Assembly: GCF_025558485.1 (NCBI RefSeq)
Contig: NZ_CP102930.1
Coordinates: 992,001-1,056,000, forward strand
DNA from: Bdellovibrio bacteriovorus
GTDB taxonomy: Bacteria; Bdellovibrionota; Bdellovibrionia; Bdellovibrionales; Bdellovibrionaceae
DNA length: 64,000 nucleotides
Direction of reading: 5' to 3'
This document shows, piece after piece, positions 18,150 to 26,569 of this stretch. Both the position numbers and the translations under genes were made by a program. Position 1 is the first letter of the stretch. The number at the start of each line of letters is the position of its first letter. Under the pieces are notes generated by a model. The model searched no databases and was not told where the DNA came from. It saw only the letters and a list, made by a program, of their open reading frames with translations.

Positions 18150-18935
18150 ATGTCGAACTTAAAAACGCTCTTTGTGTTCTTTCTTTTTCTGATTTTGCCC
18201 TCTCTGGGCGCGGCGCAACCTGAAAGCTCTGCAGACTTTTTTAAGCAGGGAACTCAGTTTTACGTGGCCAAAGACTACACAAAGGCACAGGAAAGTTTCG
18301 CTAAAGCTCTGGAGAAAGACCCACACAACGCGACAATTCTAACAAATCTGGCTTTGACCGAATTCCAACTCGATCACAAACCTCTGGCCGTCGGCCTTTT
18401 GCGCAAAGCTTTGCAGACAGAACCAGAACTTTCCACTGCTGTTGCTGGACTTAAGTTTGTTCTGTCACAGATGCAAGTTCGTGAAGTTCCTCGCCAAATT
18501 GAAACCTACGAAACACTGCGCCTGAATCTGCTTCAACCGGTCCCACTGACGGCCTATCTTGTTCTTTCCACTCTGCTTTTCTTTGCTGCGGGCTGGCTGC
18601 TAATGACCTATGCCGGACGCCGTCGCCGCGCCTTGCTAGAGGAAAAAGCTCTTCCCGGATTTCCGACAATTGCGGCTCTTTTGACCGTGGGCTTTGTGAT
18701 ATTTACAGGGCTTCTGGCCTTGAAGATCTATGACTCTTCTATCTTGCGCGGCACGATCGTCGAAGAGAAAGTCGCATTGCAGACCGCCCCAGGCGAAAAT
18801 CAGGTCGCCATTCTGGATTTATTTGGCGGAATGGAAGTCGTTGCGCACGCCACCCAGGATGATTGGGTGCAGGTCACTTACCCTGGCTCTCTCACTGGCT
18901 GGATTAAAAAATCCTCATTGCTTTTGACGCGTTGA
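18150..18935 (+). CDS. TPR and SH3-like protein (BatE-like)
   Basis: Envelope protein of 261 residues. An N-terminal signal sequence (VFFLFLILPSLGAAQ) is followed by about three TPR units (residues 30-110, e.g. FYVAKDYTKAQESFAKALEKDP). Two membrane helices (about 135-155 and 175-195) come next, then a C-terminal bacterial SH3-like domain (VALQTAPGENQVAI to GSLTGWIKKSSL). This TPR-TM-SH3 layout matches BatE of Bacteroides-type aerotolerance operons. No other bat genes lie nearby. A TTG three codons upstream is possible but the ATG is favoured. Confidence 0.75.
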   Translation: MSNLKTLFVFFLFLILPSLGAAQPESSADFFKQGTQFYVAKDYTKAQESFAKALEKDPHNATILTNLALTEFQLDHKPLAVGLLRKALQTEPELSTAVAGLKFVLSQMQVREVPRQIETYETLRLNLLQPVPLTAYLVLSTLLFFAAGWLLMTYAGRRRRALLEEKALPGFPTIAALLTVGFVIFTGLLALKIYDSSILRGTIVEEKVALQTAPGENQVAILDLFGGMEVVAHATQDDWVQVTYPGSLTGWIKKSSLLLTR

Positions 18936-18969
18936 CAGCTGGACCTTGGTCAAAATATGATTTACCTCT

Positions 18970-19707
18970 ATGTTGAAAACGCTCCGAGTCATAGCCATTC
19001 TCGCGGCCGTGGGAACTCTGGTTTCCTGTGCCTCCACTGAAAAGAACTCCAACACGCCGGAGGGGGCTTTCGCGATTGCGGAAGAGTACGACAAGTCTGA
19101 GCGTTTTGAAGAAGCCATTCGTCGTTACACCGAAGTAAAAAACAAATTTCCTTACAGCAACTTCGCGACGAAATCCGAGCTGGCGATTGCCGATGTTTAC
19201 TACAAACAGGAATCCTACGCGGAAGCGCAAGTTTCTTACCAAATGTTCAAGGAGCTTCACCCGACAGTTCCAAATTCTGATTATGTTCAGTTCCGCATCG
19301 GCATGAGCTACTTCAATCAGCTTCCTTCCACAATTGATCGTGATTTATCTTTGGCTAATGACACGATCCTAAATCTGTCGGATTTAATTAAGAAATATCC
19401 AAACTCTGAGTACGTGACTGAAGCCAAGGAAAAGCGCACAGCCGCCATCAAGATGCTGGCTGAAAAAGAAGAATACATCGCTGACTTCTACTTCAAACGT
19501 AAAATCTTCGACAGTGCTCTGGGTCGCTATGAGGGTCTATACAATAACTTCCGCGGACTGGGTTTTGATGCCAAAGCTCTTTCCCGCGCCAGCATTGCTG
19601 CCCATAAAATCGGTGATACGGCCAAAGCCAAAAAGTACGAAGAGATTCTGGCTCGTGACTTCCCCGGAACTCGTGAGCTAAAAGCCGCTGAAAAGGAGCT
19701 TGAGTAA
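18970..19707 (+). CDS. bamD: Outer membrane assembly lipoprotein BamD
   Basis: Essential lipoprotein of the BAM complex that inserts beta-barrels into the outer membrane. A signal peptide ends in a lipobox LVSC with the acylated Cys20. The mature part is five TPR-like units; the first two read AFAIAEEYDKSERFEEAIRR and ELAIADVYYKQESYAEAQVS. Length 245 residues matches BamD. It overlaps the next TPR gene by one base (TAATG), so the two are translationally coupled. It is separated from the BatE-like gene by only 34 bases. Confidence 0.88.
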   Translation: MLKTLRVIAILAAVGTLVSCASTEKNSNTPEGAFAIAEEYDKSERFEEAIRRYTEVKNKFPYSNFATKSELAIADVYYKQESYAEAQVSYQMFKELHPTVPNSDYVQFRIGMSYFNQLPSTIDRDLSLANDTILNLSDLIKKYPNSEYVTEAKEKRTAAIKMLAEKEEYIADFYFKRKIFDSALGRYEGLYNNFRGLGFDAKALSRASIAAHKIGDTAKAKKYEEILARDFPGTRELKAAEKELE

Positions 19708-20429
19708 TGAACGCTCTTCACGACGACATGCTGTCTGAAGCCCGTGGATACTTTATCAACGGCAACTACAAGATGGCTGAGCCCATTCTGAACCAGATGC
19801 TTCTGCAAAACACCCGCAATCCGGAAGTTTATCAGATGCTGGCCACTATCTTTTACGACAAAGGCCAGTTCAGCAAAGCGATCAAAACCTTCCGTCGTGC
19901 TCTGGAAATTGATCCGACCTACACTGATGCCAGCGTGGGGCTGTCCATCATTTTGAATGATCTGGGCAAATACGACGAAGGCAAACAGGTTTTCCTGGAC
20001 GCTCAATCCCAGTTGGAAAAGAAATCCGGCAAACAGGATCCGTTCGTTGATGAAAAAATCGCCTCCAAACACGAAGAATTGGCGGATCTTTACTATCAAT
20101 ACAAACGTTACAACGAAGCCCTTGAACAACTTCTGAAAGCGCAGAAGCTTTCCAGCAGAAAAGCGGAAATCACCATGCGCATTGCAGAAGTGCATGTGCA
20201 ACTGGGTCAGGCGGATCGTGCGGTGAAGGACCTCAAAGCCCTTATCCGTGAATATCCACACCTTATTCCAGCTCGCCTAAAGCTTGGGGCTATCTACTAC
20301 AATTCAAACAATATTGCTGAAGCGACCGAACAGTGGGAGAATATTCTCATTCGGGACCCGCAACATCCCGAGGCTTTGCGCTATTTGAAAATGGCGCAGG
20401 CTGCTGGCATCACTTCCATCGATTTGTAG
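19707..20429 (+). CDS. Tetratricopeptide repeat protein
   Basis: Soluble protein of 240 residues made almost entirely of TPR units, with no signal peptide. Repeats are clear at residues 12-44 (YFINGNYKMAEPILNQMLLQ), 46-80 (IFYDKGQFSKAIKTFRRALE), 115-150 and 155-225. TPR domains mediate protein-protein contacts. Coupling to bamD (one-base overlap) suggests a helper role in envelope assembly, but the partner is unknown. The next gene, hpt, follows after 9 bases. Confidence 0.82.
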   Translation: MNALHDDMLSEARGYFINGNYKMAEPILNQMLLQNTRNPEVYQMLATIFYDKGQFSKAIKTFRRALEIDPTYTDASVGLSIILNDLGKYDEGKQVFLDAQSQLEKKSGKQDPFVDEKIASKHEELADLYYQYKRYNEALEQLLKAQKLSSRKAEITMRIAEVHVQLGQADRAVKDLKALIREYPHLIPARLKLGAIYYNSNNIAEATEQWENILIRDPQHPEALRYLKMAQAAGITSIDL

Positions 20430-20438
20430 AGGCACAAC

Positions 20439-20957
20439 ATGGCACAACTTAAAGATCAAATGGTTCCTTTCCTGACAAGCGAAGAAATTTCCGAACTTGT
20501 TTCCAACCTGGCCGCTCAAATCGAAGCGGATTATGAAGGAAAAGACATCGTGTTCATCTGCCCACTGCGCGGCTCTATCCACTTCACTGCGGATCTGATG
20601 CGCAAAGTGGATCTTCCTCAGCAAGTGGACTTCGTCCATGTTCAGGCAGTTGAGCGTGGCGGCGCGATCAAAATCGTCAAAGACATTTCCGTGAACATCG
20701 CTGGCAAACATGTGATCGTGGTTGAAGAAATTATTGATACAGGTCGCACCTTGAGCTTCTTAAGAAGCCGTTTGTTTGCCTCTGCTCCGGCATCTTTGAA
20801 AATCGTGACCTTGCTGGATAAACCTGCTCGTCGCGAATTGCCAATCAAAGCAGACTACATCGGAAGAACCATCGAAGATCGCTATGTCGTTGGATACGGC
20901 ATGGACTCTGAAGAGCTGGGCAGAAATTATCCTGATATTTACGCTTTGAAAAACTAA
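20439..20957 (+). CDS. hpt: Hypoxanthine phosphoribosyltransferase
   Basis: Purine salvage enzyme making IMP (and GMP) from hypoxanthine (and guanine) with PRPP. The PRPP-binding loop VVEEIIDTGRTL is intact, preceded by the flexible-loop region and followed by the purine-contact segment KADYIGRTIEDRYVVGYGMD. At 172 residues it is a normal Hpt. GAGG lies six bases upstream of the ATG. A predator taking nucleotides from prey would rely on salvage, which fits the lifestyle. Confidence 0.93.
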   Translation: MAQLKDQMVPFLTSEEISELVSNLAAQIEADYEGKDIVFICPLRGSIHFTADLMRKVDLPQQVDFVHVQAVERGGAIKIVKDISVNIAGKHVIVVEEIIDTGRTLSFLRSRLFASAPASLKIVTLLDKPARRELPIKADYIGRTIEDRYVVGYGMDSEELGRNYPDIYALKN

Positions 20958-20973
20958 TTGCCCCGGACCCGGT

Positions 20974-22398
20974 GTGCAAGACAGATTCCATAGATGGATT
21001 TTCTATCTGATCCCTCTGGCCTTCATGCTCGTAACCCCCTGGATTGCGAGCGAAGCCGGATTGTGGATTGGTTACGGAAAACATCTATGGCATGACTGGC
21101 ACTTTCTTTATCAAGACAATATCAGCCTGCTTCCCACCGACAACAACATCACCAGTTCGTGGCTGCCAGCTTTAATCTACTTCGGACTTTATAAACTCGG
21201 TGGCATCTGGGCTGTTGCTCATTTTCATCATCTATCCTTGCTGCTGCTCTTGGGCCTCATCTACAGGAAAACCCTTTTTACCCGTTCATGGCCGTGGCCC
21301 ATGCAGGATCGGGTGCCCATTTATATTCTATGGCTGGGGGCTGGGATCTATTTTTCTTTCCGCCCCAATCTGCTGGCGCTGATTCCCTTCTTTCTTGCCT
21401 ATAACATTCTGGATGCACACATCCGCGATAAAAAAGCCCTAACCCGTAAAAGCTGGCTGAAACTGGTCATCCTGCAGATTGTCTGGGTGAACACTCACGG
21501 TAGCTTTGTGATTCTGCCGCTACTGACTGGCTGGTACCTTTTCCAGCGTCGTATCCATCTGCAAAGAACAGATCTTGGGGGAATGGCCGCTGTTGCCGTG
21601 GCCTGCCTGTTCAATCCCTATGGCTGGAAAATCATTCCCTATGTTCTTCAGACTCAGGGAACCTCTTCTTTTCAGCAGATTGAAGAATGGGCCTCTGTTT
21701 TTTCCTGGGTTTACCCCACGCAGACGATACTGTTCTGGTCCGTGCTGGCTTTTTTCTGCTGGCGACTGACTTTCAAGGACCGTTCATTTTGGCAGTCAGC
21801 CTTTACTCCGTTGTTGCTCTTGCCGTTTGCGGGTTTGCGCCTGAGTGTTTTTGCCTTTATTGCTTTACCGCTTTTTTTAAAAAGCTGGCTTCCGTTGACC
21901 CCTTCCAGATCTGCAAAATCCAGCCGTGCTGCGGGAGGCGGGCTGGTGCCATTTGCAGTGATCCTGACACTCGCAATTCTGGGAACGCCTTATTTGAAGA
22001 ATCATTTGCAACTGAAACTTCCGGCTAGAATTGCTGCCTCTTTCGATCCGGAAAGCATTTTTGGCATTGCTGAAAAAATCAACGAAGTCTGCCCGGCCCG
22101 GTGCCCAGTCTATAATGATTTTTCCGTGGGCGGATTCTTACTGATGGCCACGGACAATCCTTTATTCATTGATGGTCGGGTAACCCCATTTACTGCCGAA
22201 GCCTGGACGAAGTATCACGACTTTCTGACAAAAGAGGATCTGTCGGTCATTTCCAATGTAAAAACAGGGGTTTTTGCGGTTCTTTCAAGTTCTCGATCCA
22301 TTTCACTGATCAACAAACTTAAAAATGCTGGCTTTACAGAACAGCGGCAGGAAAATAGTTACGTTCTTTTATACCGTTCAGAAAACATCGCTCCTTAA
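20974..22398 (+). CDS. Polytopic membrane protein of unknown function
   Basis: Protein of 474 residues starting with GTG. About ten hydrophobic helices (the first FYLIPLAFMLVTPWIA) are followed by a C-terminal soluble domain (residues 355-474) with KINEVCPARCPVYNDFSVGG and LFIDGRVTPFTAEAW. The layout, helices then a small extracytoplasmic domain, recalls membrane glycosyltransferase-like proteins of the GT-C superfamily, but no catalytic motif was recognised, so no function is assigned. Its stop overlaps the stop of a tiny gene on the opposite strand. Confidence 0.72.
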   Translation: MQDRFHRWIFYLIPLAFMLVTPWIASEAGLWIGYGKHLWHDWHFLYQDNISLLPTDNNITSSWLPALIYFGLYKLGGIWAVAHFHHLSLLLLLGLIYRKTLFTRSWPWPMQDRVPIYILWLGAGIYFSFRPNLLALIPFFLAYNILDAHIRDKKALTRKSWLKLVILQIVWVNTHGSFVILPLLTGWYLFQRRIHLQRTDLGGMAAVAVACLFNPYGWKIIPYVLQTQGTSSFQQIEEWASVFSWVYPTQTILFWSVLAFFCWRLTFKDRSFWQSAFTPLLLLPFAGLRLSVFAFIALPLFLKSWLPLTPSRSAKSSRAAGGGLVPFAVILTLAILGTPYLKNHLQLKLPARIAASFDPESIFGIAEKINEVCPARCPVYNDFSVGGFLLMATDNPLFIDGRVTPFTAEAWTKYHDFLTKEDLSVISNVKTGVFAVLSSSRSISLINKLKNAGFTEQRQENSYVLLYRSENIAP

Positions 22399-22469
22399 GA
22401 AACGACGACGTTCACAACGAAAAGAATAACTACACAAAATGCGTAGAGAAAAACAAGGTGCTTCGGCAT
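22395..22469 (-). CDS. Small single-helix membrane peptide (24 residues)
   Basis: An open frame of 24 codons starting with ATG at 22469 and ending TAA at 22395. After MPKH almost every residue is hydrophobic (LVFLYAFCVVILFVVN, then VVVS), so the product would be a lone membrane helix. AGGAG lies 10 bases before the ATG. It follows the HTTM-like gene by 25 bases on the same strand and so could be co-transcribed. It is short enough to be chance, but the good ribosome site and consistent hydrophobicity argue for a real small protein. Confidence 0.5.
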   Translation of the reverse strand: MPKHLVFLYAFCVVILFVVNVVVS

Positions 22470-22494
22470 GTTGAGAAATCTCCTAAGGCCCAAT

Positions 22495-23277
22495 CTATTC
22501 AGTCTTAGGACCTTCGTCAATATAGGACCCCATCAAAGGTTCAGATTTCTGACTTAAGTCTTGAGGCAGGAAAAGCACTGCCAACGCCAACATCCCGAAA
22601 GAGAACGCCCAAATATCCGGAAGCAAAAGTGCCAGAACCAGATGAAAACCGGCTACCACAAGAACTCCGGCCTTTGGTCGGTAGAGCAATAACGTCGGCA
22701 GCAAAACCTGCAACCCCACGATCAGGCTTGATGACAGAAGCACTCCTCCCGGAAGCGTCTGCACCCAGGAAACCAGCACCCCCATTGGTCCCGAAAGGCT
22801 TTGTCCCAGTTGTTGCAGAACCTTCCCGCTGCCAAAATCCTCGAACGCTTTTGCTACTGCGGAAAACAGATACACCAGCAGCAGCTGCCACCTTAAAAAT
22901 CTCCAGGAAGACTGTGACTTTTCAGGAGGCTGAATGGCCACAACGGCACACATAACCAGCAGAAGTATCTTTTGGTTCATAAACATCTGAGTCAGCCCCA
23001 TGGCCAGCCCCGCAAAAGCCAGCAAAGCACCCACTCGTTTTTGTCTGGTCAGCAGTAAAACAGCTCCGGCAATCACAAGTGCCAGCTCTAGGCTTAAAAT
23101 ATTGGTTGAATATAAAGGAATGCCGCCAGCGTGGCGGTAATCAAAGATGGCTCCGACGTGAATATCCCACCGGCGATTGAACAAATCCTCCACCGCCCGT
23201 GCCAGCAAAGCCATCGTCAGCAACAGATAAAACCACCAAAAAGAATCTCTAATTCTGCTGACAGTTCTGATTTTCAA
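22495..23277 (-). CDS. Multi-helix membrane protein (HTTM/DoxX-like)
   Basis: Protein of about 260 residues with six or seven hydrophobic helices. The pattern (RRWDIHVGAIFDYRHAGGIP, a long helical bundle, then PLLLYRPK-type loops) resembles HTTM/vitamin-K-carboxylase-related or DoxX-like membrane proteins, a weak assignment. Start choice: an ATG at 23295 lacks a good ribosome site, whereas a TTG at 23277 has AAGGAG exactly 7 bases upstream and is preferred. Either way it overlaps the 3' end of the upstream gene, implying co-expression. Confidence 0.65.
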   Translation of the reverse strand: MKIRTVSRIRDSFWWFYLLLTMALLARAVEDLFNRRWDIHVGAIFDYRHAGGIPLYSTNILSLELALVIAGAVLLLTRQKRVGALLAFAGLAMGLTQMFMNQKILLLVMCAVVAIQPPEKSQSSWRFLRWQLLLVYLFSAVAKAFEDFGSGKVLQQLGQSLSGPMGVLVSWVQTLPGGVLLSSSLIVGLQVLLPTLLLYRPKAGVLVVAGFHLVLALLLPDIWAFSFGMLALAVLFLPQDLSQKSEPLMGSYIDEGPKTE

Positions 23278-23563
23278 GAACGAACTCCTTGTCATCGTAC
23301 TTCAACGTCCAAGTGGTTGAGTTCTGATATTTGCGACACACGAAGGCAGCCAGCTTCAATGCCTGCCCCTGACTCATGGAGTAGATATGTGGTGGCAGAA
23401 CCTTTTGTAGATTCACCTCAGAACCATCATCGCGCAGGATTTGCATTTTTTCCGGATATTCAAAGCGCGAAAACATCTTCCAGCCTGGCAAAAAAGGTGT
23501 CAGTGCTGCGACCAATAAATAGACAATCTCGACGGTCAATACCGCCCGGACCCAACGGTTCAT
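23249..23563 (-). CDS. Small membrane-anchored protein, unknown
   Basis: About 104 residues beginning MNRWVRAVLTVEIVYLLVAA, an N-terminal membrane anchor, followed by a mixed exported domain ending in Gln/Asn-rich residues. The frame is open further upstream to a TTG at 23671, but the extra 36 residues lack a ribosome site, so the ATG at 23563 is favoured with low certainty. No family recognised. It overlaps the HTTM-like gene and is probably the first gene of that leftward unit. Confidence 0.55.
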   Translation of the reverse strand: MNRWVRAVLTVEIVYLLVAALTPFLPGWKMFSRFEYPEKMQILRDDGSEVNLQKVLPPHIYSMSQGQALKLAAFVCRKYQNSTTWTLKYDDKEFVLENQNCQQN

Positions 23564-23785
23564 GAATACGAGAATAGTCCATTCTCCAGCGAAGGACACC
23601 TGACCTTGGGCCGGAATATGAAAAATGGAAGTCAAAAATTCCGTCAAAGTTTTCGACAGCCAGGGGTTCAAACTCGTTCAGAGAGGAAAATCTCATTCTG
23701 AGGCAAAGACAAAATGAGCTTCTGTGATCTGTCCTCTAAAGAGAATCCCAAAATTATCCGATATTGTGTCTAAGGAGGAATATCC

Positions 23786-23974
23786 ATGAAGAAGTTTAAG
23801 AACTTTTCAAAGAAGCTATTTAAGAATGAATCCGGTCAAGGTGCGACTGAGTACATTCTTTTGCTGGTTGTTGTCGTTGCATTGGTGATGCTGTTTAAGA
23901 ATCAAATCAAGTCTGCAATGGATAGCAAACTACAGACTCTTTCCAGTGATATCACAGGCTTCTCTGGTGACTAA
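23786..23974 (+). CDS. flp: Flp-type pilin
   Basis: Major pilin of a Tad (Flp, type IVb) pilus. The 62-residue precursor has a basic leader, then a hydrophobic domain GQGATEYILLLVVVVALVML. Cleavage by a prepilin peptidase would fall near the Gly before ATEYILLL; the Glu-Tyr pair at +4/+5 is the Flp hallmark. An AAGGAGG ribosome site precedes the ATG, in keeping with high expression. It starts the Tad cluster that runs to the hit genes. No prepilin peptidase gene (tadV/cpaA) lies in the window. Confidence 0.9.
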   Translation: MKKFKNFSKKLFKNESGQGATEYILLLVVVVALVMLFKNQIKSAMDSKLQTLSSDITGFSGD

Positions 23975-24019
23975 GTTCTCCTGAAATCTCCGCTTTGCGG
24001 CTGAGAAAAGGGGTACCCA

Positions 24020-24208
24020 ATGACTATTGAGTATGTGCTTTTAATATTTGCCACCTTCTTCTTTATCCTGAAGGGGTTCATGACTGTTCCTGCCAAGGCC
24101 TTCAAAGAATCGGGGCCTCGGTTGGGTGCACGCGTGGAACAACAACTCATGACGGGAGCGGGGTTCAAGCCTCAGGGTGGCAATCATATCGGTTGGGTGG
24201 GTGAATGA
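24020..24208 (+). CDS. Small pilin-like membrane protein
   Basis: A 62-residue protein with an immediate hydrophobic N-terminus, TIEYVLLIFATFFFILKG, which carries the same Glu-Tyr dyad as Flp pilins but lacks a leader peptide. The rest is polar and Gly-rich. It may be a pseudopilin inserted without processing, or a pilus accessory protein. AAAAGGGG lies just upstream of the ATG. The 4-base overlap with the next gene indicates coupled translation. Assignment to pilus function is from context. Confidence 0.7.
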   Translation: MTIEYVLLIFATFFFILKGFMTVPAKAFKESGPRLGARVEQQLMTGAGFKPQGGNHIGWVGE

Positions 24209-24462
24209 TCATGAAAAAGACTCTTGGCAATAACAAGGGCCAATTTCTAATCGAATCCGTCCTGCTGATGACCTTCATGGTGGGAGCCTTGGTGTGGGCC
24301 ACTGGTCAACTGCGCGAGAACAAATATCTTGCAAAGATGATCTCCGGCCCATGGCAAAAGGTTTCTGGCATGATCGAAGGTGGCGTTTGGGATACGCCAG
24401 ACAAAGCCAAAAGCCAACATCCCAACCAATTGAATCGTTCTCTGACGGTAGAGCCAGAGTAA
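24205..24462 (+). CDS. Prepilin-like protein of the Tad cluster
   Basis: Protein of 85 residues with a type-IV-prepilin-like N-terminus: a polar leader MIMKKTLGNNKG, then QFLIESVLLMTFMVGALVWA, with Glu at mature position 5 after a Gly cleavage site. This is the minor pilin pattern. The remainder is short and soluble (residues 34-85). The start may be either ATG, at 24205 or 24211; the first overlaps the stop of the preceding gene as ATGA. Likely a minor pilin that primes or tips the Flp fibre. Confidence 0.7.
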   Translation: MIMKKTLGNNKGQFLIESVLLMTFMVGALVWATGQLRENKYLAKMISGPWQKVSGMIEGGVWDTPDKAKSQHPNQLNRSLTVEPE

Positions 24463-24480
24463 AGATTCAAAGAGGAGAAA

Positions 24481-25119
24481 ATGAGCGAAACCAAGCGCTT
24501 TGCAAAAATCTTAAAAAATGAACGCGGGATGATTTCCGCTGAATTCATTTTTGCCATCGTGATTTCGGTGGGGCTTTGCATTGTCTTTTTCGCACTGAAT
24601 TTCACTCTGTCCATGGCTGAAGTGGCACAGTATATCGCCTTTTCCGCCTCGCGTGCGCATGCTGCAGGTCACGTCGATCAAACCAAACAGGAACAAATGG
24701 GCAAAGACAAATATCTGGCCCTGATTAACAATCCCGTCCTTAAGCCTCTTTTCAACAAACCTGACGGCGGTTGGTTCCAACTTTCTCCACAGATTGAAAT
24801 TCGCGGTGGCGGCACCGGGAATAACTTTGCCGATGAATACAAGGGTGCTGAAGGCCGTGTACCTCAAGTCGGCGTGCGCTTTGATTTTAAACCTAAACTG
24901 CTTAGTCTGAAGGTCGCTTTCCTGGGTTCCACCAGTGAAGATGACTCAGGGTTTTCCGCCAAAATCACAGGCTTTCTTATCCGTGAACCCACTCGTCAGG
25001 AGTGCTGGGAGGGGCAGGTCAAAAAGCGCTACTCAGCCCTTTTGGATCTCGACCCACGCTATAAAGAATTGGGCAACAATACTGGCGACTACATACCTAT
25101 GGAGGATAACGGATGCTAA
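24481..25119 (+). CDS. TadE-like minor pilin
   Basis: 212-residue protein with leader NERG and the hydrophobic MISAEFIFAIVISVGLCIVF, including Glu at +5, typical of TadE/TadF pseudopilins. The periplasmic or fibre-exposed part is about 170 residues, with SASRAHAAGHVD shortly after the helix, and ends with a Cys. AGAGGAG lies just before the ATG. It overlaps the next gene by 7 bases. Specific equivalence to TadE, TadF or TadG cannot be decided from sequence alone. Confidence 0.75.
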   Translation: MSETKRFAKILKNERGMISAEFIFAIVISVGLCIVFFALNFTLSMAEVAQYIAFSASRAHAAGHVDQTKQEQMGKDKYLALINNPVLKPLFNKPDGGWFQLSPQIEIRGGGTGNNFADEYKGAEGRVPQVGVRFDFKPKLLSLKVAFLGSTSEDDSGFSAKITGFLIREPTRQECWEGQVKKRYSALLDLDPRYKELGNNTGDYIPMEDNGC

Positions 25120-25616
25120 AGAAGCAAAAGCGTAAATCCTCTTTAAGAAATGAAGAAGGGATGGCTGTTTTAGAGCTCATCCCTATTATCATTGTTATTG
25201 TTCTGCTGGTGAATTTCTCCCTGGGTTTCTTTGGGGCGATTCACACTGGCATTCTGAATTCTATTGCCTCGAGAAACTACGCCTTTGAAACTTTCCGCAA
25301 CCGAGCGAACTTGAATTATCTTAGCGCCATCAGTAATGACCCGGCCACGCTGCAATACACCTACAACAAGATAGGTATGCGCGTTCATGGAACTTTGTCA
25401 GAAAATGCAAAGGGACAAGACTGGGTTGCCAGTGCCCGCCTGATTGACTTCTTCACCTTCCAAAAAAGAGCTGCCGAAGTCACCGGAAACACCAAGGGTG
25501 AGCACGAAAAAGTTCGTAATCTTCCCGGGGGAAGAAACGAGGGTGTCGCAGTGAACCCTATTTGGATCAAGACAACTTACGGAATCTGCCTTAACGCCGG
25601 ATGCACGGGCACATAA
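25113..25616 (+). CDS. TadE/TadF-like minor pilin
   Basis: 167 residues with the leader RNEEG followed by MAVLELIPIIIVIVLLVNFS, again with Glu at the prepilin +5 position. A soluble C-terminal part ends TTYGICLNAGCTGT with two Cys that may form a disulfide. It overlaps the preceding TadE-like gene and is 15 bases before cpaB, so it belongs to the Tad transcript. With the previous three genes this makes four small pilin-like proteins after the Flp pilin. Confidence 0.72.
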   Translation: MLKKQKRKSSLRNEEGMAVLELIPIIIVIVLLVNFSLGFFGAIHTGILNSIASRNYAFETFRNRANLNYLSAISNDPATLQYTYNKIGMRVHGTLSENAKGQDWVASARLIDFFTFQKRAAEVTGNTKGEHEKVRNLPGGRNEGVAVNPIWIKTTYGICLNAGCTGT

Positions 25617-25631
25617 GAGAAGTAGGACTTT

Positions 25632-26537
25632 ATGGGATCAAACGAGACTAGAAATTTATGGCTTTCGATCGCAGCAGGGGTTTTTGCCACCTTCCTTCTC
25701 TACAGCTATTCCCAAGAGAAGAAAGCCGAATACGACAAGCGTTTTGGTTCCACCAAGCGTGTTGTTGTGGCCAAGGAAGATATCGCAGAAATGCAAACAG
25801 TCTATGACACCATGGTTGAAACCAAAGAACTTCCGGCGGACTTCATTCAGCCTGACGCCATCACGGTTCCTGATGAAATCATCGGTAACGTGGCCGCTGT
25901 ACCAATTCGTAAAGGTCAGATGATTGTAAAAAACAATCTTTTGACTCCGGGCCCGGACACAGGGATCTCCCTGCAAGTGGCACCAAGCAAACGTGCTGTG
26001 ACCATCCCGGTCGATGAAGTTCGTGGGGTGGCAAAACTGATTCGTCCCGGTGATCGTATTGATATTTATGCCGCAGTGGATTCCGGCAAAGGGATCAATC
26101 AACGCCGTGAAGTTTTCACCATGATGAATGACGTTGTCGTTCTGGCAACAGGCGTGAGTGTTGTGAATAATATCCCACGTATGTTTGAATTGGATTCCAC
26201 CGGGAAAAATCTGACTCAGATCGCACTGACGGGTGACACCAAGTACACCACGATCACGGTTGAAGCGACACCCAAGGAAGCCCAGGATTTGTTCTATATC
26301 CTTTCGACTGCTCCAGGGAACTTGTTCATGGCTTTGAGAAATCCAAGCGACCGAACAATTCCGCCACGTATGCCAAGCTCCACTTCGGACAGCGTGCTGG
26401 GGAAACCGGTTGTATCCATGGAGGCCTCTCCGCCTGCCATTGCGATGCCACCACGACCAATGCCACCAGTTCAACAACAACGAGTTGCACCTCCGCCAGC
26501 ACAAAGACCACGCGCCAACGGATTTCAAACTTTGTAA
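25632..26537 (+). CDS. cpaB: Flp pilus assembly protein CpaB/RcpC
   Basis: Periplasmic protein of the Tad outer-membrane complex, 301 residues. One N-terminal membrane anchor (IAAGVFATFLLYSYSQEKKA) is followed by an SAF domain (VVVAKEDIAEMQTVYDTM to NVAAVPIRKGQMIV). The RcpC-type domain then reads KRAVTIPVDEVRGVAKLIRP with GDRIDIYAAV after it. The C-terminal 60 residues are a Pro/Gln-rich, disordered tail (PPRPMPPVQQQRVAPPPAQ). Downstream of the pilins and upstream of the secretin, as in most tad loci. Confidence 0.9.
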   Translation: MGSNETRNLWLSIAAGVFATFLLYSYSQEKKAEYDKRFGSTKRVVVAKEDIAEMQTVYDTMVETKELPADFIQPDAITVPDEIIGNVAAVPIRKGQMIVKNNLLTPGPDTGISLQVAPSKRAVTIPVDEVRGVAKLIRPGDRIDIYAAVDSGKGINQRREVFTMMNDVVVLATGVSVVNNIPRMFELDSTGKNLTQIALTGDTKYTTITVEATPKEAQDLFYILSTAPGNLFMALRNPSDRTIPPRMPSSTSDSVLGKPVVSMEASPPAIAMPPRPMPPVQQQRVAPPPAQRPRANGFQTL

Positions 26538-26569
26538 TGGGTCTGATTTAGGGGAAGTAAGGGGGATTT

